Program-made: the position numbers and the translations under genes
Notes under the pieces: generated by a model
What the model saw: the letters and a program-made list of their open reading frames with translations, nothing else
Database searches by the model: none
Told to the model about the DNA's origin: nothing
From: VRUE01 sp963702705
GTDB lineage: Bacteria; Actinomycetota; Thermoleophilia; Solirubrobacterales; 70-9
Reading direction: 5' to 3'
Assembly: GCA_963702705.1 (NCBI GenBank)
Contig: CAVPDR010000002.1
Span: 1 to 64,000 of the forward strand
DNA length: 64,000 nt
Shown: in pieces, positions 15,993-24,985 of the stretch
Numbering within the stretch: the stretch's first letter is position 1
Layout: every line of letters begins with the position of its first letter

Positions 15993-16072
15993 AGGTTCGA
16001 CTCTAGGGGGGTCTCCGGATGGAAGCTCGAAGCTGCAGCGCTTCTTGCAATCCGTGCCTGGGCGCCGCCGCT

Positions 16073-17725
16073 TCAGCCGTGCTTCTTGGGTCCCTGGGCA
16101 GCTTGGCACCAGGGATTGGCCGGCACGCCGGCGCAGGGGTTGGGCATCGTCGGCAGCTTCTTCGTCTTCGGCAGCGCGTGCATCGCCGTCTTCGTCTTGC
16201 GGGGGTAGACGGAGCCGGGCGGGCAGGGCTTCGTGCTGAGGATCTGGGTGTTGCATTCGGCCTGTTCGAGCAGCGGCTGGTTGATCTCGCCGCTGCCGAT
16301 CGCGCCGCAGGTGTTGCTCAGCAGAGATTCTGGCGAGACGCCGTCGGGGAGCTTGTTGTGGCGCAGGCAGTTGACCGGGTTGCCGCCGAAGAAGGTGATC
16401 TGGCCGATGTCGCCGTTGGTCGGGTTGCCGAAGAAGCCGTTTGCGGAGAACTCGTTTTCGAAGATCTGGTTGCCCCAGTCGTCGTAGAGGCAGCCGAAAC
16501 CGAGCGAGCCGGTCTGGGTGCCGCCCTCGCAGTGGGCAACCGGCGGTGGCGTGTCGGTGTCGGGGAAGGGCACGAGCAATACGCCCCAGGCACCGTTGTG
16601 GGCGATGCGATTGCCGATCACCGTGTCGAAGCGACCGCCGCTGATCGAGACTCCGGTCCCGACCGGCGCCGAGCCCGCTGCTCCGGCTCCGGGCACGTTG
16701 GGGTTGTTGTTGTCGTGGATGTAGTTGTCGATCAGCGCCCAGCAGGAAACCGAGTGGGTGAGCGGACTCGTCGCGCCGCCCGGGCAGCTGCCGTCCTGGG
16801 GTGAGGGCGCATCGTCGTTGTTCTGGCTGTTGGTGTCGAAGCCGTCCTTGTTGTGGTCGAACTCCGATTCCTTGACGACGATGCTGCCGCCCGAGTTGGT
16901 CCCCGAGTAGCCGAGGGCGCTGTACTGGGCCCAGGCGCCGCGCATCGTCAGGTTGCATTCCTGGCGGCAGGCGCCCTCGTAGTAGCCGGAGTCGCTGAAG
17001 TTGCTGGCATAGGTCTGGCTCCAGAGGCCGCGGCCGCGGGCGTTGCTGGCGAAGATCCCGTACTTGGCCGCCGTCTCGTCGCCGTTGTAGAAGGTCGACG
17101 TCGCGTTCAGGTAGGCGCCTTTGAAAGAGCCCATGCCGATCAGGCCGCTGCCGTCACCCCCGTTCCACCAGATCTCATTGCCGTTCTCGCCGCCGCCGGC
17201 GAGGAAGTTGCAGGCGGTCAGGTTCTCGATGCTGACGCCGCTTACCTTGAAGGCGACGACTCCGTTGCGCCCGATCCGGCTGCCGTTCTCGGCGACGCCG
17301 AAGTCCTGGGCGCCGGCCTTGCGCGAGCACCGCGAGGAGCCCGGCTTGGTGCCGTCGACGACGACGCCGTTGCGGCTCATCCCGCGCAGGTGGATTCGCG
17401 GCTTGAGGATCAGCACGCCGGCGGGCGGGACCTCGCCCGGGGCGTGAACCCGGTCGCCGCGTTCGTGGTAGTCGCCGGGCCCGACCAGCACCCAGTCACC
17501 CGGCCTGGCGGCGTCGACCGCCGACTGGATCGTCTTGTACTTGCCCTTGAGGCCGTGCAAGCTGCCGACCCTCAGCACGCGCGGCTTGGCGGCGGCGCTA
17601 CTGGCCGTTAGCAGGGCCGCTGCTGCCAGCAGCGGCAGCGCGAGGAGAAACCCTCTTCCCAGTCGCGGGCTGAGGATTGGCTTCTTGTGTCTGTTGCTGG
17701 CGCGTCTCATTGCCTGAGCCGACAC
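16073..17725 (-). CDS. Secreted right-handed beta-helix protein
   Basis: 550 residues with a signal peptide (GFLLALPLLAAAALLTASSAAA). The body resembles parallel beta-helix (Pbh1/NosD-like) repeats: KTIQSAVDAARPGDWVLVGPGDYHE starts the first rungs, and repeated N-G-A/G-I-x-V-x-x-N units follow. Such folds bind or cleave polysaccharides. No catalytic cluster can be assigned. Cys pairs and a Lys/Pro-rich C-terminus fit an exported protein. The start is GTG 17725 or ATG 17710; a GGAGG lies at 17726-17730. The start overlaps the 3' end of the upstream hydrolase by about 128 bp. Confidence 0.85.
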   Translation of the reverse strand: MSAQAMRRASNRHKKPILSPRLGRGFLLALPLLAAAALLTASSAAAKPRVLRVGSLHGLKGKYKTIQSAVDAARPGDWVLVGPGDYHERGDRVHAPGEVPPAGVLILKPRIHLRGMSRNGVVVDGTKPGSSRCSRKAGAQDFGVAENGSRIGRNGVVAFKVSGVSIENLTACNFLAGGGENGNEIWWNGGDGSGLIGMGSFKGAYLNATSTFYNGDETAAKYGIFASNARGRGLWSQTYASNFSDSGYYEGACRQECNLTMRGAWAQYSALGYSGTNSGGSIVVKESEFDHNKDGFDTNSQNNDDAPSPQDGSCPGGATSPLTHSVSCWALIDNYIHDNNNPNVPGAGAAGSAPVGTGVSISGGRFDTVIGNRIAHNGAWGVLLVPFPDTDTPPPVAHCEGGTQTGSLGFGCLYDDWGNQIFENEFSANGFFGNPTNGDIGQITFFGGNPVNCLRHNKLPDGVSPESLLSNTCGAIGSGEINQPLLEQAECNTQILSTKPCPPGSVYPRKTKTAMHALPKTKKLPTMPNPCAGVPANPWCQAAQGPKKHG

Positions 17726-18683
17726 CTCCTCGCGCGTTCGATCCTACGCTCTTGACCGGTGGCTTGGCAAATCCGAGCACGAGCGCGGCGGTCTCGGCCG
17801 GTTTCTCGACGTTGGGAGAGTGGCCCGCGCCGGCGATCAGCTTGGTCTCGGCCGCCGGGACCGCCTCGCGATAGGCGGCGAGGGATTCGCGCGGGTCGCT
17901 GGCGATCTGCTCCTCGGCGCCCATGATCGCCATCAGGGGCTTGTGCAGCGCGGCGGCCCGATCGGGAAGCGACTCTTCGCCGGTGTACTCGTCGAAGGCA
18001 TCGTGGGAGCCCGTGTAGGCGCTGTAGGTCAGTCGCTTGACGTCTTCGACGAAGGCGTCGGGTACGGAGAAGCCTGGCGCGAACGCGACCTTCAGGCCGT
18101 TGCGGATCGAGAAGTCCGGCTTGATCCGCCACAGCGCCTGGCCGATCACCGGCTTGAAGGGCAGTTCGCCGATGAAACCGACGTCTCCGTAGGAGGTGTC
18201 GGGGATGCTGTCGATCAGCACCATCCGGCTGACCAGCTGCGGGGACCGTTCGGCCAGCGCGACCGTCACCGGTCCGCCGAGCGAGTGGCCGACGACCTCG
18301 GCATCGCTGACGCCGAGCTTGGCAAGGGCCTGGGCGACGAGGTCCGCCTGGTTCGGCACCGAGTAGCCGGAGGATGGCTTTTCCGAGCCGCCGTGGCCGA
18401 GCAGGTCGACCGCGATCACCCGGTGATCCTTGGCGAGCAGGGGGATCACCCCGTCCCAGTAGTTGATCGCGCAGGTGAAGCAGTGGATCAGGACGATCGG
18501 CTCGCCCGCCTTCGGGCCCTTTTCGACCACCTCGAGGTCGCCGCCGGGGAGGTCGAGAATCTTCCCTCCCGGTTCGGTCACCCCGGCCGCCTTGGTTTCG
18601 TGATCGACGCTGAGCGCGTTCAGTCCCAGCAGCACGATCAGCGCCACCGCCACCCCTATCGCGATCTTCCAGCCTCTCCGCAT
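17598..18683 (-). CDS. Alpha/beta hydrolase, membrane-anchored
   Basis: 361 residues. N-terminal membrane segment IAIGVAVALIVLLGLNAL, then a classical fold: HCFTCAINYWDG oxyanion region, GHSLGG nucleophile elbow near residue 130, acid region MAIMGAEEQIASD, and GAGHSPNVEKP with the catalytic His. The substrate is unknown. The last ~45 residues, after LGFAKPPVKS, run into the next gene and look non-native, so a stop may have been lost or a base changed near 17745-17760. The start follows a TAGGGT box by 10 nt. Confidence 0.87.
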   Translation of the reverse strand: MRRGWKIAIGVAVALIVLLGLNALSVDHETKAAGVTEPGGKILDLPGGDLEVVEKGPKAGEPIVLIHCFTCAINYWDGVIPLLAKDHRVIAVDLLGHGGSEKPSSGYSVPNQADLVAQALAKLGVSDAEVVGHSLGGPVTVALAERSPQLVSRMVLIDSIPDTSYGDVGFIGELPFKPVIGQALWRIKPDFSIRNGLKVAFAPGFSVPDAFVEDVKRLTYSAYTGSHDAFDEYTGEESLPDRAAALHKPLMAIMGAEEQIASDPRESLAAYREAVPAAETKLIAGAGHSPNVEKPAETAALVLGFAKPPVKSVGSNARGGVGSGNETRQQQTQEANPQPATGKRVSPRAAAAGSSGPANGQ

Positions 18684-18737
18684 GCCGGCCGTTACCCTAG
18701 CCGGAGAATGACCGGCGAGCGCGAATAGGTCCCAGAC

Positions 18738-20036
18738 ATGGAGAAATTCGTCATCCAGGGCGGGGTGCCGCTCTCCGGCGAGGTGACCGTCGCCGGCAAC
18801 AAGAACGCCGCGCTGCCGATCCTCGCCGCCTGCCTGCTGACCGAAGAGGAGTTGCTTCTGCACCGGGTGCCGCGCATCCGCGACACCGAGGCGCAGCTGG
18901 CCCTGCTCGAGCAGCTCGGGGTCGAGGTCGCCTGGGTCGCCGACAACAGCGTCCGCCTCTGCGCGGCCTCGGTCTCCGGCGTCGCCGTCGACGAGGATCT
19001 CTCGAAGCAGATCCGGGCCTCTTTTCTGCTCGCCGGGCCGCTGTTGGCCCGCTTCGGCGAGGCGCGGATGCCGCCGCCGGGCGGCGACTTCATCGGCCGT
19101 CGCCGCCTCGATGCCCACCTCGACGCCTTCGCGGACCTCGGCGCCCGCGTCGACGGCGATCGCTGGATCGAGCTCAGCGCCCCGGCCGAGGGGCTCTGCC
19201 CGTGCTCGATCTTCATGGACGAGCCCTCGGTGATGGGCACCGAGAACGCGCTGATGGCGGCGGCGCTGACGCCGGGGCCGACGACGATCTCCAACGCCGC
19301 CTGTGAGCCGCACGTGCAGGACCTCGCCCGCCTGCTCTGCGCGATGGGCGCCCAGGTCGACGGCATCGGCTCCAACGTGATGACGGTGCACGGGCGCGAC
19401 AAGCTCGGCGGTGCCGAGCACACGATCTCGGCCGACCACATCGAGGTCGGCAGCTTCATGGCGCTCGCCGCGGCGACCGGGGGCGAGCTGCGCATCCGCG
19501 ACGTCGAGCCGATCGACCTGCTGATGGTCCGCCGCCAGTTTCGCCGGCTCGGGCTGCGCTCGGAGATCGACGGGCGCGATGTGCTCGTCCCGCCGGAACA
19601 GGCGCTGCGCATCAAGTCGGACCTCGGCGACGCGATCCCGAAGATCGAGGACGGCCCCTGGCCCGCCTTCCCCGCCGACCTCACCTCGATCGCACTGGCG
19701 CTGGCAACCCAGGCCGACGGCGAGATCCTGATCTTCGAGAAGATGTTCGAGAACCGCCTCTTCTTCGTCGACAAGCTGGTCGCGATGGGCGCTCGGATCA
19801 CGCTCTGCGATCCCCACCGGGCGATTGTCAGCGGTCCGAGCCGGCTTCACGGCGAACGGGTCGAGAGCCCCGACATCCGCGCCGGGATGGCGATGCTCAT
19901 CGCCGCCCTCGCCGCGGATGGCGTCTCGGAGATCGGCAACATCCGCCAGATCGACCGCGGCTACGAGCAGATCGACTCCCGCCTGCGCGCGCTCGGCGCC
20001 CAGATTGAACGGGTCTCCTCAGAGGTCCCCGCGTAG
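18738..20036 (+). CDS. murA: UDP-N-acetylglucosamine 1-carboxyvinyltransferase
   Basis: First committed step of peptidoglycan synthesis: transfers enolpyruvate from PEP to UDP-GlcNAc. 432 residues, EPSP-synthase fold. GNKNAALPILAACLL at the N-terminus carries the substrate-binding Lys/Asn. The active-site loop reads PPPGGDFIGRRRLDAH, so Asp replaces the usual Cys (E. coli Cys115). Asp at this position is known from mycobacterial and chlamydial MurA and gives fosfomycin insensitivity. It is monocistronic-looking, 36 nt before hisZ, which has its own -10 box. Confidence 0.94.
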   Translation: MEKFVIQGGVPLSGEVTVAGNKNAALPILAACLLTEEELLLHRVPRIRDTEAQLALLEQLGVEVAWVADNSVRLCAASVSGVAVDEDLSKQIRASFLLAGPLLARFGEARMPPPGGDFIGRRRLDAHLDAFADLGARVDGDRWIELSAPAEGLCPCSIFMDEPSVMGTENALMAAALTPGPTTISNAACEPHVQDLARLLCAMGAQVDGIGSNVMTVHGRDKLGGAEHTISADHIEVGSFMALAAATGGELRIRDVEPIDLLMVRRQFRRLGLRSEIDGRDVLVPPEQALRIKSDLGDAIPKIEDGPWPAFPADLTSIALALATQADGEILIFEKMFENRLFFVDKLVAMGARITLCDPHRAIVSGPSRLHGERVESPDIRAGMAMLIAALAADGVSEIGNIRQIDRGYEQIDSRLRALGAQIERVSSEVPA

Positions 20037-20072
20037 CAGGGCTTTCGCGCCCACTCTCGTAAGGTCCGGCGG

Positions 20073-21065
20073 ATGATCCATCCCATTCCCCCAGGCACCC
20101 GCGACGTGCTCCCGGACGAGATGCGGGAGCTGCGCCGCCTGCACCTGGCGATGATCGAGGTCTTCGAGAGCCGTGGCTACGGCGAGGTCTCGACGCCGGC
20201 GATCGAGTACGACGAGGTGCTCGCGCGCGGCGACGGCCGCACCGCAGATTCTGCCTACCGATTCTTCGACGAGCGCGGCGACCTGCTCGCGCTGCGCTCC
20301 GACATGACGATCCCGATCGCGCGCCTGGTCGCCAGCCGCTACGCGGAAGCAGAGCCACCGCTGCGGCTCTGCTATCTGGCCAACGCCTTCCGGGCGGTGC
20401 GCCCGCAGCGCGGCCAGATGCGCGAGTTCGCCCAGGCCGGGGTCGAGCTGATCGGCGCCCCCGCGCCCGCCGGGACCGCCGAGGTCGTCGACGTGCTCGA
20501 GGCGACGCTCGACGCGGCCGGCCTCGATCGCGCCGTGATCGGCCTCGGCGACGCCGACCTCTACCGCCAGCTGCTCAGCGAGTTCGGGATCGAGGGCGCC
20601 CCCCACGACGCGATCCTCGCCTGCCTTGCCGCCCACGATCTGGTCGGTCTTGAGGTTGAGCTCTCCGAGCTCGACGGCATCGGCGACGAGCAGATCGCCA
20701 CCTGCGTCGCGCTCTCGCAGCTGCGCGGCGGCAAAGAGGTACTGGAGCAGGCGCGCTCCCTGGGCGGCGCCGCGGTTGAGCGCGCGACCGCGCGGCTGGG
20801 GGAGACCTTCGAGGCGCTGGAGGCGCGCGGAGTCGCCGACCGGGTCCAGATTGATCTCGGCCTGCTGCGTGACCTCGGCTACTACAGCGGCGCGATCCTC
20901 GAGGTCTACGACCCGGCCCTCGGCCACGTGCTTGGCGGCGGTGGCCGCTACGACGAGCTGCTCAAGCGCTTCGGCGTCGACCTGCCCGCGGCCGGCTTCG
21001 CCCTCTACCTGGAGCGCGTCCACGTCGCCCAGATGGAGGAGGAGCCAGAGGGGGGTGGTGGCTGA
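20073..21065 (+). CDS. hisZ: ATP phosphoribosyltransferase regulatory subunit
   Basis: HisRS-like paralogue that partners the short HisG and carries the histidine feedback site. 330 residues; PPGTRDVLPDEM, the class II motif RSDMTIPIARLVA, FREF-type QMREFAQAGVELIG and GGGGRYDELL are visible. It lacks the anticodon-binding domain of true HisRS, which fits HisZ. The adjacent short HisG supports the call. The start ATG is 7 nt after TAAGGT (20060-20065). It overlaps hisG by one base. Confidence 0.9.
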   Translation: MIHPIPPGTRDVLPDEMRELRRLHLAMIEVFESRGYGEVSTPAIEYDEVLARGDGRTADSAYRFFDERGDLLALRSDMTIPIARLVASRYAEAEPPLRLCYLANAFRAVRPQRGQMREFAQAGVELIGAPAPAGTAEVVDVLEATLDAAGLDRAVIGLGDADLYRQLLSEFGIEGAPHDAILACLAAHDLVGLEVELSELDGIGDEQIATCVALSQLRGGKEVLEQARSLGGAAVERATARLGETFEALEARGVADRVQIDLGLLRDLGYYSGAILEVYDPALGHVLGGGGRYDELLKRFGVDLPAAGFALYLERVHVAQMEEEPEGGGG

Positions 21066-21745
21066 TGAGCGTTGAGGTCGCCGGCATGGGCCACGCGCGT
21101 GGCGAAGGGCCGCTGCGCATAGCGGTTCCGCGCGGCGCCCTGCTCGGCGGCACGCTCGACGCGCTCGACGCGCTCGGCATCGACACCAGCGAGGTGCGGG
21201 GTGAGTCGCGCTCGCTGATCTTCGAGGCCGACGGGGTGACGCTGGTGACGATGCGGCCCTCGGACGTGCCGACCTACGTCGAGGCCGGCGCCGCCGACGT
21301 CGGCATCACCGGCAAGGACGTTCTGCTGGAGCAGGCGGATCGGGTCGTCTACGAGCTGCTCGACCTGGGCTTCGGCCGCTGCCGCATGGTTCTCGCCGGG
21401 CGCAAGGGGGACGAGCGGCTGGGGGAGTCCCAGCGCCGGCTCGGAATGATGCGGATCGCAACCAAGTACCCGCGCACGGCCGAACGCCACTTCGAGTCGA
21501 CCGGCCGCCAGGTCGAGGTGATCGAGGTCAAGGGCTCGGTCGAGCTGGCGCCGCTGATCGGCCTCGCCGACGGCATCGTCGACCTGGTCGCCACCGGCCG
21601 CACCCTGGAGGAGAACGACCTCGAGGTGCGCGAGGAGATCTTGGAGTGCACGGCGAGGTTCGTCGCCAACCGGGTCGCCCACAAGCTGCGGGCGCGCGAG
21701 GTCGACGGCCTGACGGCGAAGCTGCGCGAGGGGTTGGCTCAATGA
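21065..21745 (+). CDS. hisG: ATP phosphoribosyltransferase, short form
   Basis: First step of histidine synthesis. 226 residues, the short form that needs HisZ; the C-terminal regulatory domain of long HisG is missing. It has LRIAVPRGALLGGTLDAL, the DVPTYVEAGAADVGITGKD loop, and the PRPP-binding region GLADGIVDLVATGRTL. Coupled to hisZ (TGATG) and hisD (ATGA). An internal ATG at 21086 is an alternative start that would trim a poorly conserved N-terminus. Confidence 0.94.
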   Translation: MSVEVAGMGHARGEGPLRIAVPRGALLGGTLDALDALGIDTSEVRGESRSLIFEADGVTLVTMRPSDVPTYVEAGAADVGITGKDVLLEQADRVVYELLDLGFGRCRMVLAGRKGDERLGESQRRLGMMRIATKYPRTAERHFESTGRQVEVIEVKGSVELAPLIGLADGIVDLVATGRTLEENDLEVREEILECTARFVANRVAHKLRAREVDGLTAKLREGLAQ

Positions 21746-23022
21746 AGGTAGAACGCTTTGAGTGGAGCGGAGCCGATACCACTGCCGCCAAAGTTCGACT
21801 TTGGGGGATGAAGAGCTGGCCTCATGTAAACGTCGACGAAATCGAACAAGCGGTGCGAAAAAGCGAGAACCGGGATCAGGCGGTATTGGAGTTGACAGCG
21901 CGCTTTGATGCAACCGAGGTTGCGCCGACCTCGCTCGCGGTGGATGAGGTCGAAAGAGCTGAAGCCCTGTCGAAAGTTGATTCTGACCTACGCCGGTCAA
22001 TGGAATTTGCCGCGGACAATATTCGCGCGGTAGCCGAAGCTCAGGTGGATAAGGCTCCTCGTCAAATCGAGTTGCCTCAAGGACAATCGGTAACCATTCG
22101 TGAGGTCCCCGTGGGGGCTGCGGGCATCTACGCCCCAGGAGGTCGGGCGGCGTACCCATCGAGTGTATTGATGTGCGCAATCCCGGCTCAAGTTGCCGGG
22201 GTGGGGCGTATTGCTCTAGCAACTCCGCCTGGGCCAAATGGAAAAGTCAATCGCGCAGTGCTCGCTGCAGCCGCACTTTGTGAAGTGGATGAGGTCTACG
22301 CGGTGGGGGGTGCGCAGGCGATATTCGCTCTTGCCTATGGAACCGAGACGATCAAGCATGTCAACGTGGTTGCTGGGCCCGGAAACGCCTGGGTCCGTGC
22401 TGCCAAGGCCAGTGTTTCTGGCATCGTCGCAATAGATTCGCTGGCCGGCCCGTCTGAGCTCATGGTTGTTCTCGACGGTTATGTCGATCCAAAATGGGTG
22501 GCACTTGACCTTTGCGCTCAAGCGGAGCACGGCGGCGAGACACCGCTTGTTGCGGTTGCCACTGAGGATGAGATCTTGGCTGGTGTGGCGACAGAAGCCG
22601 AGCGTGTGGCGGCGAGCCGATCCGGTGTGGCTGATGCCCCCCTTGCCCTAGTACGGGTTCCCGATCTCAAGGATGCGATTGACTTGGCTAACTTCTTTGC
22701 ACCAGAGCACCTTGAGTTGCTGGTCGAGGACGCCGCTCTACTCGCGCGCCGTGTCACAACCGCGGGTTGCGTATTCGCAGGCGCGTATAGCGCCACGGCA
22801 TTTGGCGACTATGCGGCAGGTTCTAACCACGTTCTGCCCACGGCCGCAGCTGGACGCTTTTCAGGCCCCTTGGGTCCCGGTACCTTCCGTCGCAAGATCT
22901 CCACCGTGGAGGTTCCGGCCGAGGCCGCGGCGAAGCTTGCCCCACACGTCGACCGGATCGCCCGGGCTGAGGGATTCCCCGTTCACGGCGAGTCCGCGAT
23001 GATTAGGACGGAGACGCCATGA
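21742..23022 (+). CDS. hisD: Histidinol dehydrogenase
   Basis: Oxidises L-histidinol to histidine in two NAD+ steps. 426 residues with AGIYAPGGRAAYPSSVLM, VAGPGNAWV, DSLAGPSE, the zinc-site segment CAQAEHGGE and FAPEHLEL. Protein motifs are intact. The DNA from 21742 to about 22905 is visibly poorer in GC than its neighbours: 33 of 60 G+C at 22021-22080 against 44 of 60 at 23221-23280 in hisB by hand count. Third positions often end in A or T. From about 22905 the composition returns to normal. A replaced allele is the simplest reading. Confidence 0.95.
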   Translation: MKVERFEWSGADTTAAKVRLWGMKSWPHVNVDEIEQAVRKSENRDQAVLELTARFDATEVAPTSLAVDEVERAEALSKVDSDLRRSMEFAADNIRAVAEAQVDKAPRQIELPQGQSVTIREVPVGAAGIYAPGGRAAYPSSVLMCAIPAQVAGVGRIALATPPGPNGKVNRAVLAAAALCEVDEVYAVGGAQAIFALAYGTETIKHVNVVAGPGNAWVRAAKASVSGIVAIDSLAGPSELMVVLDGYVDPKWVALDLCAQAEHGGETPLVAVATEDEILAGVATEAERVAASRSGVADAPLALVRVPDLKDAIDLANFFAPEHLELLVEDAALLARRVTTAGCVFAGAYSATAFGDYAAGSNHVLPTAAAGRFSGPLGPGTFRRKISTVEVPAEAAAKLAPHVDRIARAEGFPVHGESAMIRTETP

Positions 23023-23609
23023 GCCGCACAGCGACAAGAGAGCGCAGCACCGCCGAGACCCAGATCAGGCTCTCGCTCGACCTCGATGGAGGGGAGTCGA
23101 GCACTGCCACGGGAGTCGGCTTCCTCGATCACATGCTCGACCTGCTCGCGCGTCACGGCAGGCTCGGGCTGGAGGTGGAGGCCAACGGAGACCTCGAGAC
23201 CGGTGCCCACCACACGGTGGAGGATGTCGGCATCGTGCTCGGCCAGGCGCTCGACGAGGCGCTCGGAGACCGGGCGGGGATCAGGCGCTACGGCTCGGCC
23301 GTGGTGCCGATGGACGAGTCGCTGGCCGAGTGCGCGATCGACATCTCCGGCCGGCCGCTCTGCGTCTTCGATGCCGAGCTGCCGACGACCTCGATCGCCG
23401 GCTTCGATACCGAGCTCGCCGAGGAGTTCTTCCGTGCCGTCGCCAACAGCGCCAAGCTGACCCTGCACGTCTCGGTCCGCTACGGCACCAACGCCCACCA
23501 CATGATCGAGGGCTGCTTCAAGGCCTTCGCCCGCGCCCTGCGCGTGGCCGTCTCGGTCGACCCCGAGGAGAGCGGCGTGCCGTCGACCAAGGGAACCTTG
23601 AGCGAATGA
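23019..23609 (+). CDS. hisB: Imidazoleglycerol-phosphate dehydratase
   Basis: Mn-dependent dehydratase of histidine synthesis, 196 residues, monofunctional (no histidinol-phosphatase domain). The two duplicated metal motifs are seen as FLDHMLDLLARHG and GAHHTVEDVGIVLGQ, with a third His cluster in GTNAHHMIEGCFKAFARAL. Overlaps hisD by 4 bp and hisH by 4 bp. Confidence 0.95.
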   Translation: MSRTATRERSTAETQIRLSLDLDGGESSTATGVGFLDHMLDLLARHGRLGLEVEANGDLETGAHHTVEDVGIVLGQALDEALGDRAGIRRYGSAVVPMDESLAECAIDISGRPLCVFDAELPTTSIAGFDTELAEEFFRAVANSAKLTLHVSVRYGTNAHHMIEGCFKAFARALRVAVSVDPEESGVPSTKGTLSE

Positions 23610-24232
23610 CGACGCGGATCTGCATCCTCGATTACGGCATGGGCAACCTGCGCTCGGTCGAGAAGGCGCTCGAGCACGTCGGCGCGACGGCGACGATCGC
23701 CAACGACGCGGCGACGATTCGCGCCGCCGATGGCCTGATCCTGCCCGGGGTCGGCGCCTTTCCCAAGGCGATGGAGGGGGTGCGCGCGCTCGGCCTCGAC
23801 GAGCTGATCTCCGAGCGCCGCGAAGCGGGCGTGCCGATCCTCGGAATCTGCCTCGGCCTGCAGCTTCTCTTCGACTCGACCACCGAGCTGGGCGGAGCCG
23901 AGGGGCTGGGGCTGCTGAGCGGCGGCGTCGACGTCCTCGACGCGCCGGGCTTGAAGATCCCCCACATCGGCTGGTCTCCCGTGCGCTGGGAGAAGGAGTC
24001 GCGCCTGACCGACGGGATCGGTTCCGAGACGCCCTTCTACCTCGTTCACTCCTTCGCGCCGCAGCCCGGCTCGGACGATCTGCTCGGCACCGCCGCCTAC
24101 GGCACCCGCTTCGCCTGCGCCGCCGAGCGCGACAACGTCTTCGGCGTCCAGTTCCACCCCGAGAAGTCGAGTGCGGCGGGCCTGCGCCTGCTCTCCAACT
24201 TCGCCGGAATCTGCGCCTCCGTCCCGGCGTGA
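23606..24232 (+). CDS. hisH: Imidazole glycerol phosphate synthase, glutaminase subunit
   Basis: Class I glutamine amidotransferase giving ammonia to HisF. 208 residues. Catalytic Cys in GICLGLQLLF near residue 80; His and Glu in VQFHPEKS near 188. GMGNLRSVEKAL at the N-terminus is the usual HisH signature. ATG 23606 overlaps the hisB stop; the end overlaps hisA by 4 bp. Confidence 0.95.
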   Translation: MTTRICILDYGMGNLRSVEKALEHVGATATIANDAATIRAADGLILPGVGAFPKAMEGVRALGLDELISERREAGVPILGICLGLQLLFDSTTELGGAEGLGLLSGGVDVLDAPGLKIPHIGWSPVRWEKESRLTDGIGSETPFYLVHSFAPQPGSDDLLGTAAYGTRFACAAERDNVFGVQFHPEKSSAAGLRLLSNFAGICASVPA

Positions 24233-24954
24233 TCCTTTATCCCGCGATAGATATCCGCGATGGCAAGGCGGTGCGGCTGCTGCAGGGCGACTACGCTCGG
24301 GAGACGACCTACGATCCCGATCCGGTCGACGCCGCGGTGCGCTGGGCCGGGGAAGGCGCCGAGTTCCTGCATGTGGTTGATCTCGACGGGGCAAAGGCTG
24401 GGATGCCGCGGAATCTCGATGCGGTGAAGCGGATTACCGCGGCGGTGGATTGCCCGATCCAGGTCGGAGGGGGGTTGCGGGACGCGGAGTCCGTGGCCTC
24501 AGCCCTTGATGCCGGTGCGGAGCGGGTCGTCATCGGAACAGCCGCGCTGCGCGACCCCGGGTTTCTCGCCAAGGCGCTGGAGAAACACGGTGATCGAGTG
24601 GTCGTCTCGGTTGACGCCCGCAACGGCAAGGTCGCGCTTGCGGGATGGACAGAAGCAGGTGAGGAGGGGGTGGTCGAGGCCGTCGCGGAGCTCAGCTCGC
24701 GAGGCGTGACGCGCTTCCTCTGCACTGCAATCGAGGTCGACGGCACGATGGAGGGTCCGGCCATCGACGAGCTGAACCAGATCGCCGCGGCAACCGATGC
24801 TCAGGTCATCGCCTCGGGTGGGGTCGGAGACCTTGCGCATCTTGAGGCCCTGGCCCGCGAGGCCGCTCCCAACATCGAGGGCGCCATTGTCGGTCGTGCC
24901 CTCTACGAGCGCCGTTTCTCTGTCGCCGAGGCTGTCGCGGTGCTTGGGGGGTAG
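24229..24954 (+). CDS. hisA: ProFAR isomerase (possibly PriA-like)
   Basis: TIM-barrel isomerase acting on ProFAR, 241 residues, GTG start. Catalytic Asp in PAIDIRDGKAVRL and in SVDARNGKVA; phosphate loops VGGGLRD and ASGGVGD. In many Actinobacteria this enzyme (PriA) also does the TrpF reaction; whether this one does cannot be read from sequence, and no trp gene is present here. Confidence 0.93.
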   Translation: MILYPAIDIRDGKAVRLLQGDYARETTYDPDPVDAAVRWAGEGAEFLHVVDLDGAKAGMPRNLDAVKRITAAVDCPIQVGGGLRDAESVASALDAGAERVVIGTAALRDPGFLAKALEKHGDRVVVSVDARNGKVALAGWTEAGEEGVVEAVAELSSRGVTRFLCTAIEVDGTMEGPAIDELNQIAAATDAQVIASGGVGDLAHLEALAREAAPNIEGAIVGRALYERRFSVAEAVAVLGG

Positions 24955-24985
24955 GTTCCCCATCGCCCACGTCTACGCTTAGCTG

